From an uncultured Clostridia bacterium (GTDB lineage: Bacteria > Bacillota > Clostridia > Oscillospirales > CAG-272), in the NCBI GenBank assembly GCA_947630015.1, contig CANRFY010000002.1, positions 1 to 54,709 of the forward strand: a stretch of 54,709 bases of DNA, read 5' to 3'. Below, piece by piece: positions 11,592 through 20,961 of the stretch; the first letter of the stretch is position 1, and each line of letters begins with the position of its first letter. Under the pieces are notes generated by a model, which saw only the letters and a list, made by a program, of their open reading frames with translations, made no database searches and was not told the origin of the DNA. The position numbers and the translations under genes are program-made.

Positions 11592-12485
11592 ATGAACGCT
11601 GACGGCTACATCATAAGCTGCTGTTCGACGTGCGATCTCACGCGCGAGCAGATCGAGGCGCTCGGCGTCTCGTACATACCGTTTCATTTTACGCTTGACG
11701 GCAAGGAATACCCCGACGATCTCGGCGAATCGATGTCTTACGAGGATTTTTACGCCGCGATGGCGCACGGCTCCTCGACGTCGACCTCGCAGGTCTCCGT
11801 CGGCGAGTACGTCGATTATTTCACGGGACTTTTATCGAGCGGCCGCGACGTGCTTCATCTGTCGTTTTCGTCCGGACTGTCGGGATCGTATTCGTCGGCC
11901 GCGACGGCTGCGGAAACTGTCGGCCGCAATTTCCCCGATCAAAAGATTTACGTCGTCGATTCGCTCGCGGCGTCGTCCGGATACGGTTTATTCGTGGACA
12001 AGCTCTGCGAGCTTCGCGACGAGGGCAAATCGATCGAGGAAGTGCGCGATTGGGCGATCGCGAACCGCCAGCGGCTTCATCACTGGTTTTTCTCGACCGA
12101 TCTGACGTTTTACGTCAAGGGCGGCAGAGTGTCGAAGATCGAGGGCGTGATCGGCGGAGTTTTGTCCATATGCCCGCTTCTCCACGTATCGCGCGAGGGA
12201 AAGCTCGTCCCCGTCTATAAGCTGCGCGGCAAAAAGCGCGCCATCGACAAATGCGTATCGATGATGGTCGAACACGCCGACGGCGGGACCGCTTATTCCG
12301 GCAAATGCTTCATCTGCAATTCCGCCTGCCTAAGCGACGCGGAGGCCGTCGCCGCTCAGGTGCGCGAGAAATTCCCGTCCGTGGACGGCGATATCGTGAT
12401 CAATTCGATCGGCACCACGATCGGATCGCATACGGGACCCGGCACCGTCGCGCTCTTCTTCTGGGGCGATGAACGCCAAGACTGA
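11592..12485 (+). CDS. DegV-family fatty-acid-binding protein (FakB-like)
   Basis: This 297-residue DegV-fold protein is likely the fatty-acid carrier for FakA. Family marks are the N-terminal IISCCSTCDLTREQIEALGV, the Thr/Ser-rich acyl-binding stretch SSTSTSQVSVGEYVDYF near residue 60, LSFSSGLSGSYSSA near 90, and VVDSLAASSGYGLFV near 120. The C-terminal part has the usual HTGPGTVALFF. ATG 11592 is preferred over an in-frame TTG six bases earlier because it keeps an AGG ribosome site at 8-nt distance. It is the last gene of the sigma/anti-sigma/fakA operon, before a strong terminator. Confidence 0.9.
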   Translation: MNADGYIISCCSTCDLTREQIEALGVSYIPFHFTLDGKEYPDDLGESMSYEDFYAAMAHGSSTSTSQVSVGEYVDYFTGLLSSGRDVLHLSFSSGLSGSYSSAATAAETVGRNFPDQKIYVVDSLAASSGYGLFVDKLCELRDEGKSIEEVRDWAIANRQRLHHWFFSTDLTFYVKGGRVSKIEGVIGGVLSICPLLHVSREGKLVPVYKLRGKKRAIDKCVSMMVEHADGGTAYSGKCFICNSACLSDAEAVAAQVREKFPSVDGDIVINSIGTTIGSHTGPGTVALFFWGDERQD

Positions 12486-12500
12486 GATAGTTAATAGTAA

Positions 12501-12529
12501 ACAATAGGGACGCGCAGCGTCCCTATTGT
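12501..12529 (+). terminator. Terminator of the sigma-fakA-degV operon
   Basis: Stem ACAATAGGGACGC, loop GCA, arm GCGTCCCTATTGT, then TAATTTATTATTATA. Confidence 0.88.
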
Positions 12530-12905
12530 TAATTTATTATTATACGGGGCGCTGCCCCGCACCCCGCTTAAGGAACTTCTTATAAGAAGTTCCTTAAGAA
12601 TCTTCAAGAATTTTTATTACAGGTGTTATAAGAATATGTTGACAATACTCCATCGCACTTTCTTACAATCAAAGATTGCTGTAATGGCTATCACATTAGC
12701 TCCTACTCATCGGTGTTCGCGCTCGCGCGACTACTTCGTCGGCGCACGAACGAAAGGAGCAGAGGGAAACACACTTGCCAAATAATCTTTGTAGGGAAAG
12801 TTTTGAAGGGTTCCAAGGGAAACTTTTACAAAAGTTTCCCTTGGCAGGGTGCGGGGCAGCGCCCCGTGAGCATAGGCCCCCCGACAACATCCGCATCTGA
12901 AAACC
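12530..12905. repeat. Intergenic repeats with two long palindromes
   Basis: No gene is seen. A perfect loopless 32-bp palindrome lies at 12567-12598 (half CTTAAGGAACTTCTTA). An inverted copy of the 4825 repeat lies at 12705-12793 (GCGCGACTACTTCGTCGGCGCACGAACG). A second hairpin with 15-bp arms lies at 12813-12844 (CCAAGGGAAACTTTT). GGGGCGCTGCCCCGCACCCC and GGTGCGGGGCAGCGCCCCG stand just outside the two hairpins in opposite orientation. Confidence 0.75.
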
Positions 12906-12935
12906 AAAAAGGCGCGTATACACGCGCCTTTTTGA
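12906..12935 (-). terminator. Terminator of the sugar ABC operon
   Basis: AAAAAGGCGCGT, loop, ACGCGCCTTTTT, with A/T-runs on both sides. It works for the minus-strand operon ending at 12946 and could also stop plus-strand readthrough. Confidence 0.88.
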
Positions 12936-12945
12936 TTTTGAAGCA

Positions 12946-14007
12946 TTATTCTGCCGTAAGTCCGGAACGCTCGATACCCTGTACCAGGAAATTCTGCAGG
13001 AAGCTGAACAGGATAATAAGCGGTATGAGGATCAGTATGCCGGCAGCGTTTCGAGCCGCTGTTGCATACATTGTTCCGCCCGCATACTGCGTATCGATCG
13101 AACGCGGAGGGCTGGCGATAACTTCGTTGAACGTGTACGGACCCTTCGTTGTGAAGAAGACCTTGACGTAGTAGCTGTCCGTCCACTGCCACGAGAACGC
13201 GAACATGAACACCGTAACGAGCATCGGAACCGAGATCGGCAGGATGATCGTAAGGAATGTTCTGAGCGTACCCGCGCCGTCGATGTACGCGGACTCCTCG
13301 AGTGAATCCGGCACGCCGCGGAAGAACTGGCGCAGCATGAAGATGTACAGACCGTTCTTGAATGCGAGACCCGTTGCCGAGAGGATCAGGAACGGAACAT
13401 ACGTGTTGATGAAGCTGACGTCCGTGAACGGGAGGATATTGATGCTCTCGAACACGCCGCCGCCGAGCAGCTTGAAGATTCCGAAGATATCGAAGTATCT
13501 GAACTTCATGAACATCGCCAGATGCAGCGTGGAGTGCGGGACCACCATCGTCAGGATGACGAAGAGGAAGAGCAGGCCGTTGCCGCGGAATCTGAACTTC
13601 GCGAAGCCGTAGCCGATCAGGCAGCAGACGAACGTCTGCACGACTGCCGTCGAGAGCGACAGTATAGCCGTGTTGATCATTGCCTCGAAGAATCTGTTGT
13701 CAACGATAACGGCTCTGTACGTATCGAGCGTCGGATTCTTGGAGATGAGCATGACGGTCGCGTCGACGAAGTCTTCGCGGCACATGATAGATGTTGCGAT
13801 CTTCGAAATGAACGGATAAATAACGATGTAGGAAAGTCCGATCAGGAGAATGAGTCGGCAGATGTGGACGACCACCGTCTGGAGGAAGTACATCGAGAAC
13901 ACCTTAAGCTTGATGCGTTCCCATGTGGACATCTGGCCCTCGAATTCGACCTTGATCTTATTCTTGGATTCCTTTTTGACTCGCGGAGCCTTTTTTGTTG
14001 CATCCAT
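12946..14007 (-). CDS. Carbohydrate ABC transporter permease (MalG-type)
   Basis: This 353-residue inner-membrane permease of the MalG class has six predicted transmembrane segments after a charged N-terminal extension (residues 1-45, Lys/Glu-rich). The cytoplasmic EAA loop that docks with the ATPase is seen as ESAYIDGAGTLRTFLTIILPISVP near residue 245. It is the last gene of the operon and lies 14 bp after its likely partner permease. The longer N-terminus is less common in the family. The substrate cannot be read from the sequence; context says an oligo- or polysaccharide product. Confidence 0.9.
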   Translation of the reverse strand: MDATKKAPRVKKESKNKIKVEFEGQMSTWERIKLKVFSMYFLQTVVVHICRLILLIGLSYIVIYPFISKIATSIMCREDFVDATVMLISKNPTLDTYRAVIVDNRFFEAMINTAILSLSTAVVQTFVCCLIGYGFAKFRFRGNGLLFLFVILTMVVPHSTLHLAMFMKFRYFDIFGIFKLLGGGVFESINILPFTDVSFINTYVPFLILSATGLAFKNGLYIFMLRQFFRGVPDSLEESAYIDGAGTLRTFLTIILPISVPMLVTVFMFAFSWQWTDSYYVKVFFTTKGPYTFNEVIASPPRSIDTQYAGGTMYATAARNAAGILILIPLIILFSFLQNFLVQGIERSGLTAE

Positions 14008-14021
14008 CTTACGTACCTCCT

Positions 14022-15002
14022 TTACGCGTCACGTCTCTGATAGAAGACGTAAGCGGAAATTACTGCCGATACGATCGCGATGAGTACCATGACGATGATG
14101 AAGTATACCCAAGCCATAGCCGAGGACAGGACGTTTCCTCCCGACCGGCTGTACACCGACTCGATATACGACATAACGGGGTTGTCGACTCGCGTCAGCG
14201 CGTCGATGATCGTGTAGATCGCATTGACGAGTATCATCGGGCTTATCATCGGGAACGTGATCTTCCAGAACGTCTCCCAGCCGGTAGCGCCGTCTATCGA
14301 GCAGGACTCGTATATAGCGGGGGATATCGACTGAAGTCCGGCAAGGAATATAAGCATCTGAACGCCGGAGCGGTTGACGATATTGAAGATATCGTTGACG
14401 AGCTGAACGACGTATTCAACGAGTTCCGATCCGACCGCCATGTTCGAGAACAACATTTGTATATCCATGACGTTGACGATCTGTGCGACCGAACTCGTAC
14501 CTGTGCCTGTGTCTATCGACGTACCCGCGCTCGTTTGAAGCATATTCTGGTTGTCGATCGTCGTCATGATACCCGTACTGATAATGACGGGGATGAAGAA
14601 GATCGCGCGGAACACCGCTCTTCCGGCCATGTCCTGGTTGAGCAGGATGGCCATAAAGAGCGAGAATATTACGATCGCGGGGATATCAAACACGATCTGT
14701 CTGATGCCCGAGAACAGCGTTTCAACATACTCTGAATCGCTGAGGAGCGCTTCCTCGTAGTTTGCAAATCCGACGGGGACGAGCTTATAACCGCCGCCCT
14801 GTACGGGATCGAGTTCGTGGAAGCTGTAATTGATCGACTGGTATATCATCGGGAGATATACGATCAGAAGGCCGATGATGAAGGGGAGTACGAAGAGATA
14901 GCCGACTCTCGCTTTCTTTTTGTCGAGCGAAACTATCTTTCTCTTCTTCTTAGGAGCGGAGCTGACTTTTACTTTTTTCTCTTTCTTAGCTTCTGCGTTC
15001 AT
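14022..15002 (-). CDS. Carbohydrate ABC transporter permease (MalF-type)
   Basis: This 326-residue membrane permease of the MalF/UgpA class begins with a lysine-rich tail (residues 1-30) before the first membrane helix. The EAA loop reads ESCSIDGATGWETFWKITFP near residue 240. It pairs with the next gene as the second heterodimer of this operon; a first pair lies upstream at 20962-22798. A periplasmic-type loop between helices 3 and 4 (about residues 130-190, Thr/Ser-rich) is longer than usual. It follows the DUF5696 gene by 16 bp. Confidence 0.9.
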   Translation of the reverse strand: MNAEAKKEKKVKVSSAPKKKRKIVSLDKKKARVGYLFVLPFIIGLLIVYLPMIYQSINYSFHELDPVQGGGYKLVPVGFANYEEALLSDSEYVETLFSGIRQIVFDIPAIVIFSLFMAILLNQDMAGRAVFRAIFFIPVIISTGIMTTIDNQNMLQTSAGTSIDTGTGTSSVAQIVNVMDIQMLFSNMAVGSELVEYVVQLVNDIFNIVNRSGVQMLIFLAGLQSISPAIYESCSIDGATGWETFWKITFPMISPMILVNAIYTIIDALTRVDNPVMSYIESVYSRSGGNVLSSAMAWVYFIIVMVLIAIVSAVISAYVFYQRRDA

Positions 15003-15018
15003 TTTCTGACTCCTTCCC

Positions 15019-18000
15019 TCAGTCTATTACGACGAAGCCGTAAGCTTCGACTGTGTAAGTCGTGCCGTCGATCTCGACCATAACTTCAAATCCGTTGTAG
15101 TTGAGGATGAAGCTCTTGCCCGTCTCGTATGTGACATGGACGATAGAACCGTCCGTGACCGCATACTTGGAGAGGTCTACTGTCGGAGCCGTCGGTTCAG
15201 GCTCGCCCGTTTCGGGAGCGCCGGTCTCGGGAGCGCCTGTCTCAGGTGCGCCCGTCTCGGGAGCCTCGCCCGTTGCCGGAGCCTCGCCCGTCGCCGGAGC
15301 CTCGCCCGTTGCCGGAGCCTCGCCCGTTGCCGGTGCTTCGCCCGTTGTCGGAGCCTCGCCCGTCGTCGGTGCTTCGCCCGTCGTCGGTTCTTTCTCTTCC
15401 TCGATTATGTAACGAGAGAGTGTGTTCGTCACTGCGTTCGCGATGCCGTTTGCCGCAGTCTCGACATTTGCAACCGTGGATTTAACCGCGTCTGCCTGTG
15501 CCGCAACCTCGGCTGCGTCCGCGCTGTCCTTCGTGATCTCGACCTTGTGTTCCGCAGTCTCGATCAGAGCCGCCGCGGACTCGGCTGCGGCAGCAGCCGC
15601 CTCCGCCGCCTTGTTGGCGTCAGCGATGAACGGTTCATACTCTGCATACAGCGTGTCGTAATTCGACTGCGGCTCAGTCACGTTTGCGTTAGCTTCCGTG
15701 AGAGCGTCGTTAGCCGCGTCGACAGCCGCCTGGAGCGCTTCCTTATCAGCGTCCTCGGCTGCGTTTGCAAGCGCCTCGTTAGCCGCGTCAAGAGCTGCCT
15801 GCGCATCCTCGACAGCCTTATTCGCCGCATCGAGTTCGGCCTTGAGAGCCTTCATTTCGGCGCTCCGTGCGTCAAGCTCGGAAATTGCCGTATCGAACGC
15901 CTCTCTCTGTGTCGTAACAGTTTCGAGATATGCGTTAGCCTGTTCGAGCAGAGCCGCCGTATCCTCGACCGCGCTTGCTATCTCGCGTTCGAGCGCCTGT
16001 TCAGCCTTGCGGGCAGCAAGCTTTTCCGCGTTCTCCGCCTGCTTCCGCAGTCTTTCCTGAAGCGCTGCGAACTCGTCGGCGAGGCGCTGATTTTCGAGTC
16101 TGTCTGCCTCAACCTCATCCGCATCGGGTACGCGCATACCTTCTAACAGTTCGTGACCGGTGATGACCGATGTCTGAAGATCGCCGATCGCTTCGTTGAT
16201 GATGTTGTAGTAGCGGATTATGTCGTCGTGCCAGATCTCATATCTGACGGAGTAATAATCGCTGAGGTATCCCTGATCCTCCTTCAGCTTTTCCTGATTC
16301 TCGAACGCGAGAATGAAGCTGATGGACGATCCGCTCTCGATCGCACGGAGGAGCGCGGACTCAATGTCGCCCTCTTCGTTGATCGGAGTGCCTGCCATGT
16401 TGATGTAGCCGTGCAGGACAAGTCCGTTGAACGGGATCGAATATGCTGCGTTGAAGAATCGGCTCGATTCAAACGACATATTCGTTATGTGATCAACATA
16501 GCTGTAAGTGTAAGCGTTGCCGCCGTCGATCATGACTTCGCCGTAATCGTTCGACATCTTTTCGAGAAGCTCAGTCGTGAATCTCTTGCTGTCCTCGCGG
16601 TTGTAAGGATCGTCCTCATCGAAGTCGGAGTTAAGATCCGTACCGAGCGTGGAGACCGAGATTCCCGTCGGCTCGTACTTCTTGTACTGCGCCGCTACCT
16701 TCTCATAGAAGAAGTTGAAGAATGCGGGCGAGATCGCGATATCATAACGTCTGATAAGCGTCTGCCATGCGGGATCGTAGTAAGTCTTTCTCGTATAACG
16801 GTCGTCGATCGTCTTGACCGCGTGCTTCTTGAGGCTGAAGGCGTCGAACATCGAGTCGCCGCGTCCGTTCGCATAAACGAAATCGAAATCGGGGAATACG
16901 CCGAAGTCCTTCTCCTTCGCATACGAGAGAAGATCCTCAAATCCGCTCTTGCCGCCGACCGCCTTTTCCCATTTCAGCTTAGACGGGACGGAGGGATTTG
17001 AAAGTCCGCCGTTTGCAAAGCCCGTGAGCTTGAAGTTGATGTTGCTGACGCCGGCCTCGGCCAGTTCGTCGTACATCGTCTTGACATCTTCAAACGTCGT
17101 GAGCGCAGTGTCGACCGTGACAGGTATCGACATTATCTTTTCCTGCGTCTCGAGCGTACCGAGAACCTCGATGTAGAGCGGGATATCCTCGGAGACGTCG
17201 TCCTTAGTCAGTCTCGTGATGATGCCGGTCTTTTCGAGATAATCGCGGTAAGCCTTCGCCATGCCGAAGTAATCGGCTTCATAATAATCCGTAAGGCCTG
17301 CGTTAGCCGCGTAATCGTCGCCGTCGAGCATTATGTACTTGACTCTGTAGCTGTCGACGTACTTTCTCGGGGACTCAACCGTCCAGGACGCGTTGGAGCT
17401 GCCCGCGGAAGCGACGCCGTCTGCAAGTCTGTACTGGTCGGACGGCCGCGGTACGAATACGGGGTACGTGGACGCGTACTTGTGCGAAACGCCGCCGTTT
17501 ACGTATCTTACTGTCGCGAGCGAATCGCCTTCGGTGATTATCGCGACGAAGCCTTTTTCATTTTCTACCGTCACCTTTTCCGTGACGGCGGGGATCGTAA
17601 GAGTTTCGCCCGTATCGGGGTCGATCTCTGTTCTCGCTTCTTCGAGAACCTTATCTACGGTCGCCGGACCGCGGTCTGTGACCGCGCCCCAGACGGGGAA
17701 CGTGGATCTTTCTCTCTGATGCTCCGCCACGGACTGCTGCTGATATGCGTAGTCGGGTCCGTAGAGGCTGCATTCACGTGTCCACGATGTACCGATCAGC
17801 TGCTGCACGTCGACGAGTGCGCCGGAGCCGTCCGGTATGAAGGAATAACCCGCATACTGGTTATCGAGCGCGCCCATGTAAGGCAGAAGCGCGACGTCGG
17901 TGAGCTTGTAGGACGTATCGTCGAAGCGGATGCCGTTTGCGGGGAGACGGACTTCAAGGCCGTCTGCGCTCAGCGTGTACTCAAGAGCCATGCGGAACAG

Positions 18001-18795
18001 CGGCGGCGCCGTATCGGTGCCTTCGTATTCCGTGAGCTGATGGTCGTAATCGAGTTCATCGAACGTGTACTCGGGGCAGTATGTCTTGATAATGCTTTCG
18101 CACCATTCATTCTCATAGTCGGACGTGTCCGAAATGATGTAGAGGGACATTTTCTCCGTGATCGGATACTTTGCCTTCATCGCCGCGACCTGACGCTCAG
18201 TGAGGGATGCGTCCGACGGGTCGTAGAGCGTGTACATATTCTTAAGTCTGTTTCTCTCGAAATCGTTTGTGATGAGAGCGAGGATCAATGTCTCGAATCT
18301 CTCCTTCTCCATACGTCTCGGGAGCAGCAGTCTCGCTTCCTGACGTCCGATCGTATACTCGACGCGGATGCCGTTTCTTATATTCTGAACCTGAATCTGG
18401 TTGCGGAGCGCGGCATCCTCGAAGCTGTTCATTTCATGCTCGGAGTCGTCGCTGTCTCTGTACGAGATTATGAGCTGGGACATAAGCTGGTTCTTGACCT
18501 GCTCTGCGGCGTTTGCGCTGCCGACGTCGTAGGGGTTCGAGAACAGAATCTGTCCCGTCGCGATCTTGCGGAGCGCGATCTCACCCGTGTACTGATCGCA
18601 GTAGAGCTGGTAGCCGTTCTGCGTTCTCATCAGCGTCATCGAGTCGAGTTTTGCCTGTTCGCTTGCGAACGGAGTCGTGAGATATGCCTCGCCGCCTGCC
18701 TCAAAGTAGGGGTCAGCGGCGCTGACCATCACGACGGAGCCGAGTATCATAAGGACGGTCAGGATCGCTGATATGAATCTAACAGATTTTTTCAT
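15019..18795 (-). CDS. Secreted DUF5696 protein with coiled-coil tail
   Basis: This 1258-residue exported protein has a signal peptide at 1-26 (cleavage near VSAADP). The central region, about 150-900, matches the DUF5696 family, a barrel-like domain often encoded beside carbohydrate ABC transporters (for example GFGVFPDFDFVYANGRGD and the IDGGNAYTYSY region). Residues about 890-1130 form a long Ala/Glu/Lys coiled coil. About 1137-1204 is a Pro/Thr spacer of seven TGEAP and three ETGAP units, followed by a short conserved tail. It lies between the YIP1 protein and the second permease pair. A surface or substrate-capture role is likely, but no reaction is known to me for this family. Confidence 0.82.
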   Translation of the reverse strand: MKKSVRFISAILTVLMILGSVVMVSAADPYFEAGGEAYLTTPFASEQAKLDSMTLMRTQNGYQLYCDQYTGEIALRKIATGQILFSNPYDVGSANAAEQVKNQLMSQLIISYRDSDDSEHEMNSFEDAALRNQIQVQNIRNGIRVEYTIGRQEARLLLPRRMEKERFETLILALITNDFERNRLKNMYTLYDPSDASLTERQVAAMKAKYPITEKMSLYIISDTSDYENEWCESIIKTYCPEYTFDELDYDHQLTEYEGTDTAPPLFRMALEYTLSADGLEVRLPANGIRFDDTSYKLTDVALLPYMGALDNQYAGYSFIPDGSGALVDVQQLIGTSWTRECSLYGPDYAYQQQSVAEHQRERSTFPVWGAVTDRGPATVDKVLEEARTEIDPDTGETLTIPAVTEKVTVENEKGFVAIITEGDSLATVRYVNGGVSHKYASTYPVFVPRPSDQYRLADGVASAGSSNASWTVESPRKYVDSYRVKYIMLDGDDYAANAGLTDYYEADYFGMAKAYRDYLEKTGIITRLTKDDVSEDIPLYIEVLGTLETQEKIMSIPVTVDTALTTFEDVKTMYDELAEAGVSNINFKLTGFANGGLSNPSVPSKLKWEKAVGGKSGFEDLLSYAKEKDFGVFPDFDFVYANGRGDSMFDAFSLKKHAVKTIDDRYTRKTYYDPAWQTLIRRYDIAISPAFFNFFYEKVAAQYKKYEPTGISVSTLGTDLNSDFDEDDPYNREDSKRFTTELLEKMSNDYGEVMIDGGNAYTYSYVDHITNMSFESSRFFNAAYSIPFNGLVLHGYINMAGTPINEEGDIESALLRAIESGSSISFILAFENQEKLKEDQGYLSDYYSVRYEIWHDDIIRYYNIINEAIGDLQTSVITGHELLEGMRVPDADEVEADRLENQRLADEFAALQERLRKQAENAEKLAARKAEQALEREIASAVEDTAALLEQANAYLETVTTQREAFDTAISELDARSAEMKALKAELDAANKAVEDAQAALDAANEALANAAEDADKEALQAAVDAANDALTEANANVTEPQSNYDTLYAEYEPFIADANKAAEAAAAAAESAAALIETAEHKVEITKDSADAAEVAAQADAVKSTVANVETAANGIANAVTNTLSRYIIEEEKEPTTGEAPTTGEAPTTGEAPATGEAPATGEAPATGEAPATGEAPETGAPETGAPETGAPETGEPEPTAPTVDLSKYAVTDGSIVHVTYETGKSFILNYNGFEVMVEIDGTTYTVEAYGFVVID

Positions 18796-18812
18796 TTCTT
18801 TCCTCCTATCCT

Positions 18813-20948
18813 TTATGCACGGTACGAAAGCTCGAGTATGATGTTGGATATGAAGCTCACCATCTGGGACACGAGGCTGGAGAACAGCACCGCGACGAAT
18901 ATGATGAACGCCATACCGACGATCGTGCCGAGCGTCGTCGTTATGTTCTTCATGAGCGAGTAATCGTGCGTGACCATCATTCCGAAGAAGATGAGCATAC
19001 CCGCCCAGACAAAGCCGAGGCCGACGAGCAGCGTTATGAGCTGTCCTTCGCTTTCAGCAAGGATGTTGCTGAAGATGACGGACGGGATAACGAGCATCGG
19101 AACGGGCAGCAGGCTGTAGCACGTTGCGATGAAGATATCCTTGAGGCTGCCTTCGCCGTCGAACAGCGTCGTCAGACACCAGTTAGCTACGACCCAGAGG
19201 ATCAGCGGAACAGCGACGGAGATGATCTGTCCGAAGATGTTCATGTAGTTGCCTTCCGGATTGAAGATGTAGCCTGTGCCGACCGACTGATAGAAGAACG
19301 CGAGGATTGTGACTGCCACGTACACGATGCCGGCGCGGACGGAGCCGCGCTGCTCGTGCTTCAGATCCCAGAATCCGTCGAACGGATGGAAGATCAGGTG
19401 GAAGCCGTAGAGAAGCTCTTCCTTGAAGCTCTTCTTACCGACCTTGAGCTGCGTTTCCTTATTGACTCTTCCCGCATACTTGAAGAACTTGGAGAGCAGG
19501 AAGCATACGACGACTACGACGACAGGTATCGTCCAGATCCACTTGGAGACCCATTCCTTACGAACCTCGCGGAACGCGTTGGAATAGCCTGTCACGTTGT
19601 GCGCGGACTTGTAATACTCCATAGCCTCATGGTAGTCGGCGTCGCGGTAAAGCGCGTCGCCTATGCCGATGTAAGCCGTATCGAAGTTACTGTTGCGCTG
19701 GAGGATGTGCGTCCAGTCGTCGACGGATGCGTCGAACAGACGCTCGTTCTGATGGCGGAGCGCCTCGGCGAGGATATCGCCGTATTCGGTGCGCTTATAA
19801 ACCGTGAACGAATTGCTCAGAGAGTCGAGCAGGAGCATATCGTCGTCGTGATAAACGATGGCGTTAAGACCTTCCTGCGAGATGTTGCCGAACTGTGTGC
19901 CTCTGTCGCCGAATGCGAACAGCATATTGCCGTTCTTATCGTATGTGTACACGCGGCTTCTCTTCTGGTCGATTATCGACCAGGAGCCTTCCGGACCGAC
20001 TGCGACGTCGACGATTCTCGACGGGCCTGTCGGCGCGCCGTCAACGCCCATGTCGTTGACGTCGACCTCGCCTGACGGCGGCCAGAAGCCGTTTCTGAGC
20101 ATGACGTCGTTACCGGACGAATTCAGCTTACGAACGGGAGCGTAGTCGCCCTTCTTTGAGCGCGCTCTGATCTCGCTCTGCTGCGTATTTTCATCGATAG
20201 CGGATGTTGTGATGTAAATGAAGCCTTCGTCATTGATGCAGATGTTGTTGAACTCTCTGGAGACGAACTGCTCCTGATCTTCTCTCTGGCTCGCATTCTG
20301 GAGGCGGCGCCAGATGATGTCCCATGCGCTTACGACGACGCGCTGCGCGCCGATGAAGCCGGAGAAGTTAGCCTCGTCATCCATGACGATGATGCCCTGA
20401 TACGTTGCGCTCGAAACAACGAATATTCTGTTGTAGGAGTCGACCGCGAGCGCGACGGGCATATAGAGCGAATCGTCCTCGAAGTATGCGGATTCGGGCT
20501 TCGGCACGATCTTGTAGTAGTTGCCGTCAAGATCGAACATGACGATTCTGTTGTTCGACGTATCTGCGACATAGATGTATTTATCCGTGATGCAGACGCC
20601 GGACGGGTTGTTGAAGCTGTCCACGACGCCGTATTCATTCTCAAACGTCGTGATTTCGAACTTCAGCTTATAGTAGCGGTCGGTCACGATCACGCGGTTT
20701 GCAGCCGCGTCGACGATATAGACGTTGCCCGCTTTGTCGACCTCGAGATCGCGGAGTGTGAACGACTCCTCAGTGAGGCCGATATCCTGCATCGTCACGA
20801 CTCGCTCCGGCACATATGCGTCGGGGGAGAGCATCGTGTTTGACGAATATCCGTATGTATATGTCGGATATGCCGACGCATTGACGCCCACGGCGAGCAT
20901 CGCCGCGACCATGACGAGCGTGAGGATAGAAATGATTCTTTTCTTCAT
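18813..20948 (-). CDS. NHL-propeller / YIP1 membrane protein
   Basis: This 711-residue protein has a signal peptide at 1-25. An extracellular six-bladed-type NHL beta-propeller occupies about 45-390 (repeats such as VDKAGNVYIVDAAANRVIVTD and ITDKYIYVADTSNNRIVMFD). A TPR-like helical pair follows near 400-450, then a membrane anchor near 470-490 (WTIPVVVVVVCFLLSKF). A C-terminal five-helix YIP1 domain covers about 510-705. Propeller plus YIP1 is an uncommon fusion that I associate with DUF5696-containing sugar loci. It probably organises or senses at the membrane; its reaction, if any, is unknown. It has 13-18 bp gaps to both neighbours. Confidence 0.82.
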   Translation of the reverse strand: MKKRIISILTLVMVAAMLAVGVNASAYPTYTYGYSSNTMLSPDAYVPERVVTMQDIGLTEESFTLRDLEVDKAGNVYIVDAAANRVIVTDRYYKLKFEITTFENEYGVVDSFNNPSGVCITDKYIYVADTSNNRIVMFDLDGNYYKIVPKPESAYFEDDSLYMPVALAVDSYNRIFVVSSATYQGIIVMDDEANFSGFIGAQRVVVSAWDIIWRRLQNASQREDQEQFVSREFNNICINDEGFIYITTSAIDENTQQSEIRARSKKGDYAPVRKLNSSGNDVMLRNGFWPPSGEVDVNDMGVDGAPTGPSRIVDVAVGPEGSWSIIDQKRSRVYTYDKNGNMLFAFGDRGTQFGNISQEGLNAIVYHDDDMLLLDSLSNSFTVYKRTEYGDILAEALRHQNERLFDASVDDWTHILQRNSNFDTAYIGIGDALYRDADYHEAMEYYKSAHNVTGYSNAFREVRKEWVSKWIWTIPVVVVVVCFLLSKFFKYAGRVNKETQLKVGKKSFKEELLYGFHLIFHPFDGFWDLKHEQRGSVRAGIVYVAVTILAFFYQSVGTGYIFNPEGNYMNIFGQIISVAVPLILWVVANWCLTTLFDGEGSLKDIFIATCYSLLPVPMLVIPSVIFSNILAESEGQLITLLVGLGFVWAGMLIFFGMMVTHDYSLMKNITTTLGTIVGMAFIIFVAVLFSSLVSQMVSFISNIILELSYRA

Positions 20949-20961
20949 CTTTTCTACCTCC

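Noticed and set aside
17482..18771. Plus-strand frame of 429 codons opposite the DUF5696 gene
   Set aside because: No signal, domain or start site. The opposite strand has a signal peptide and family match.
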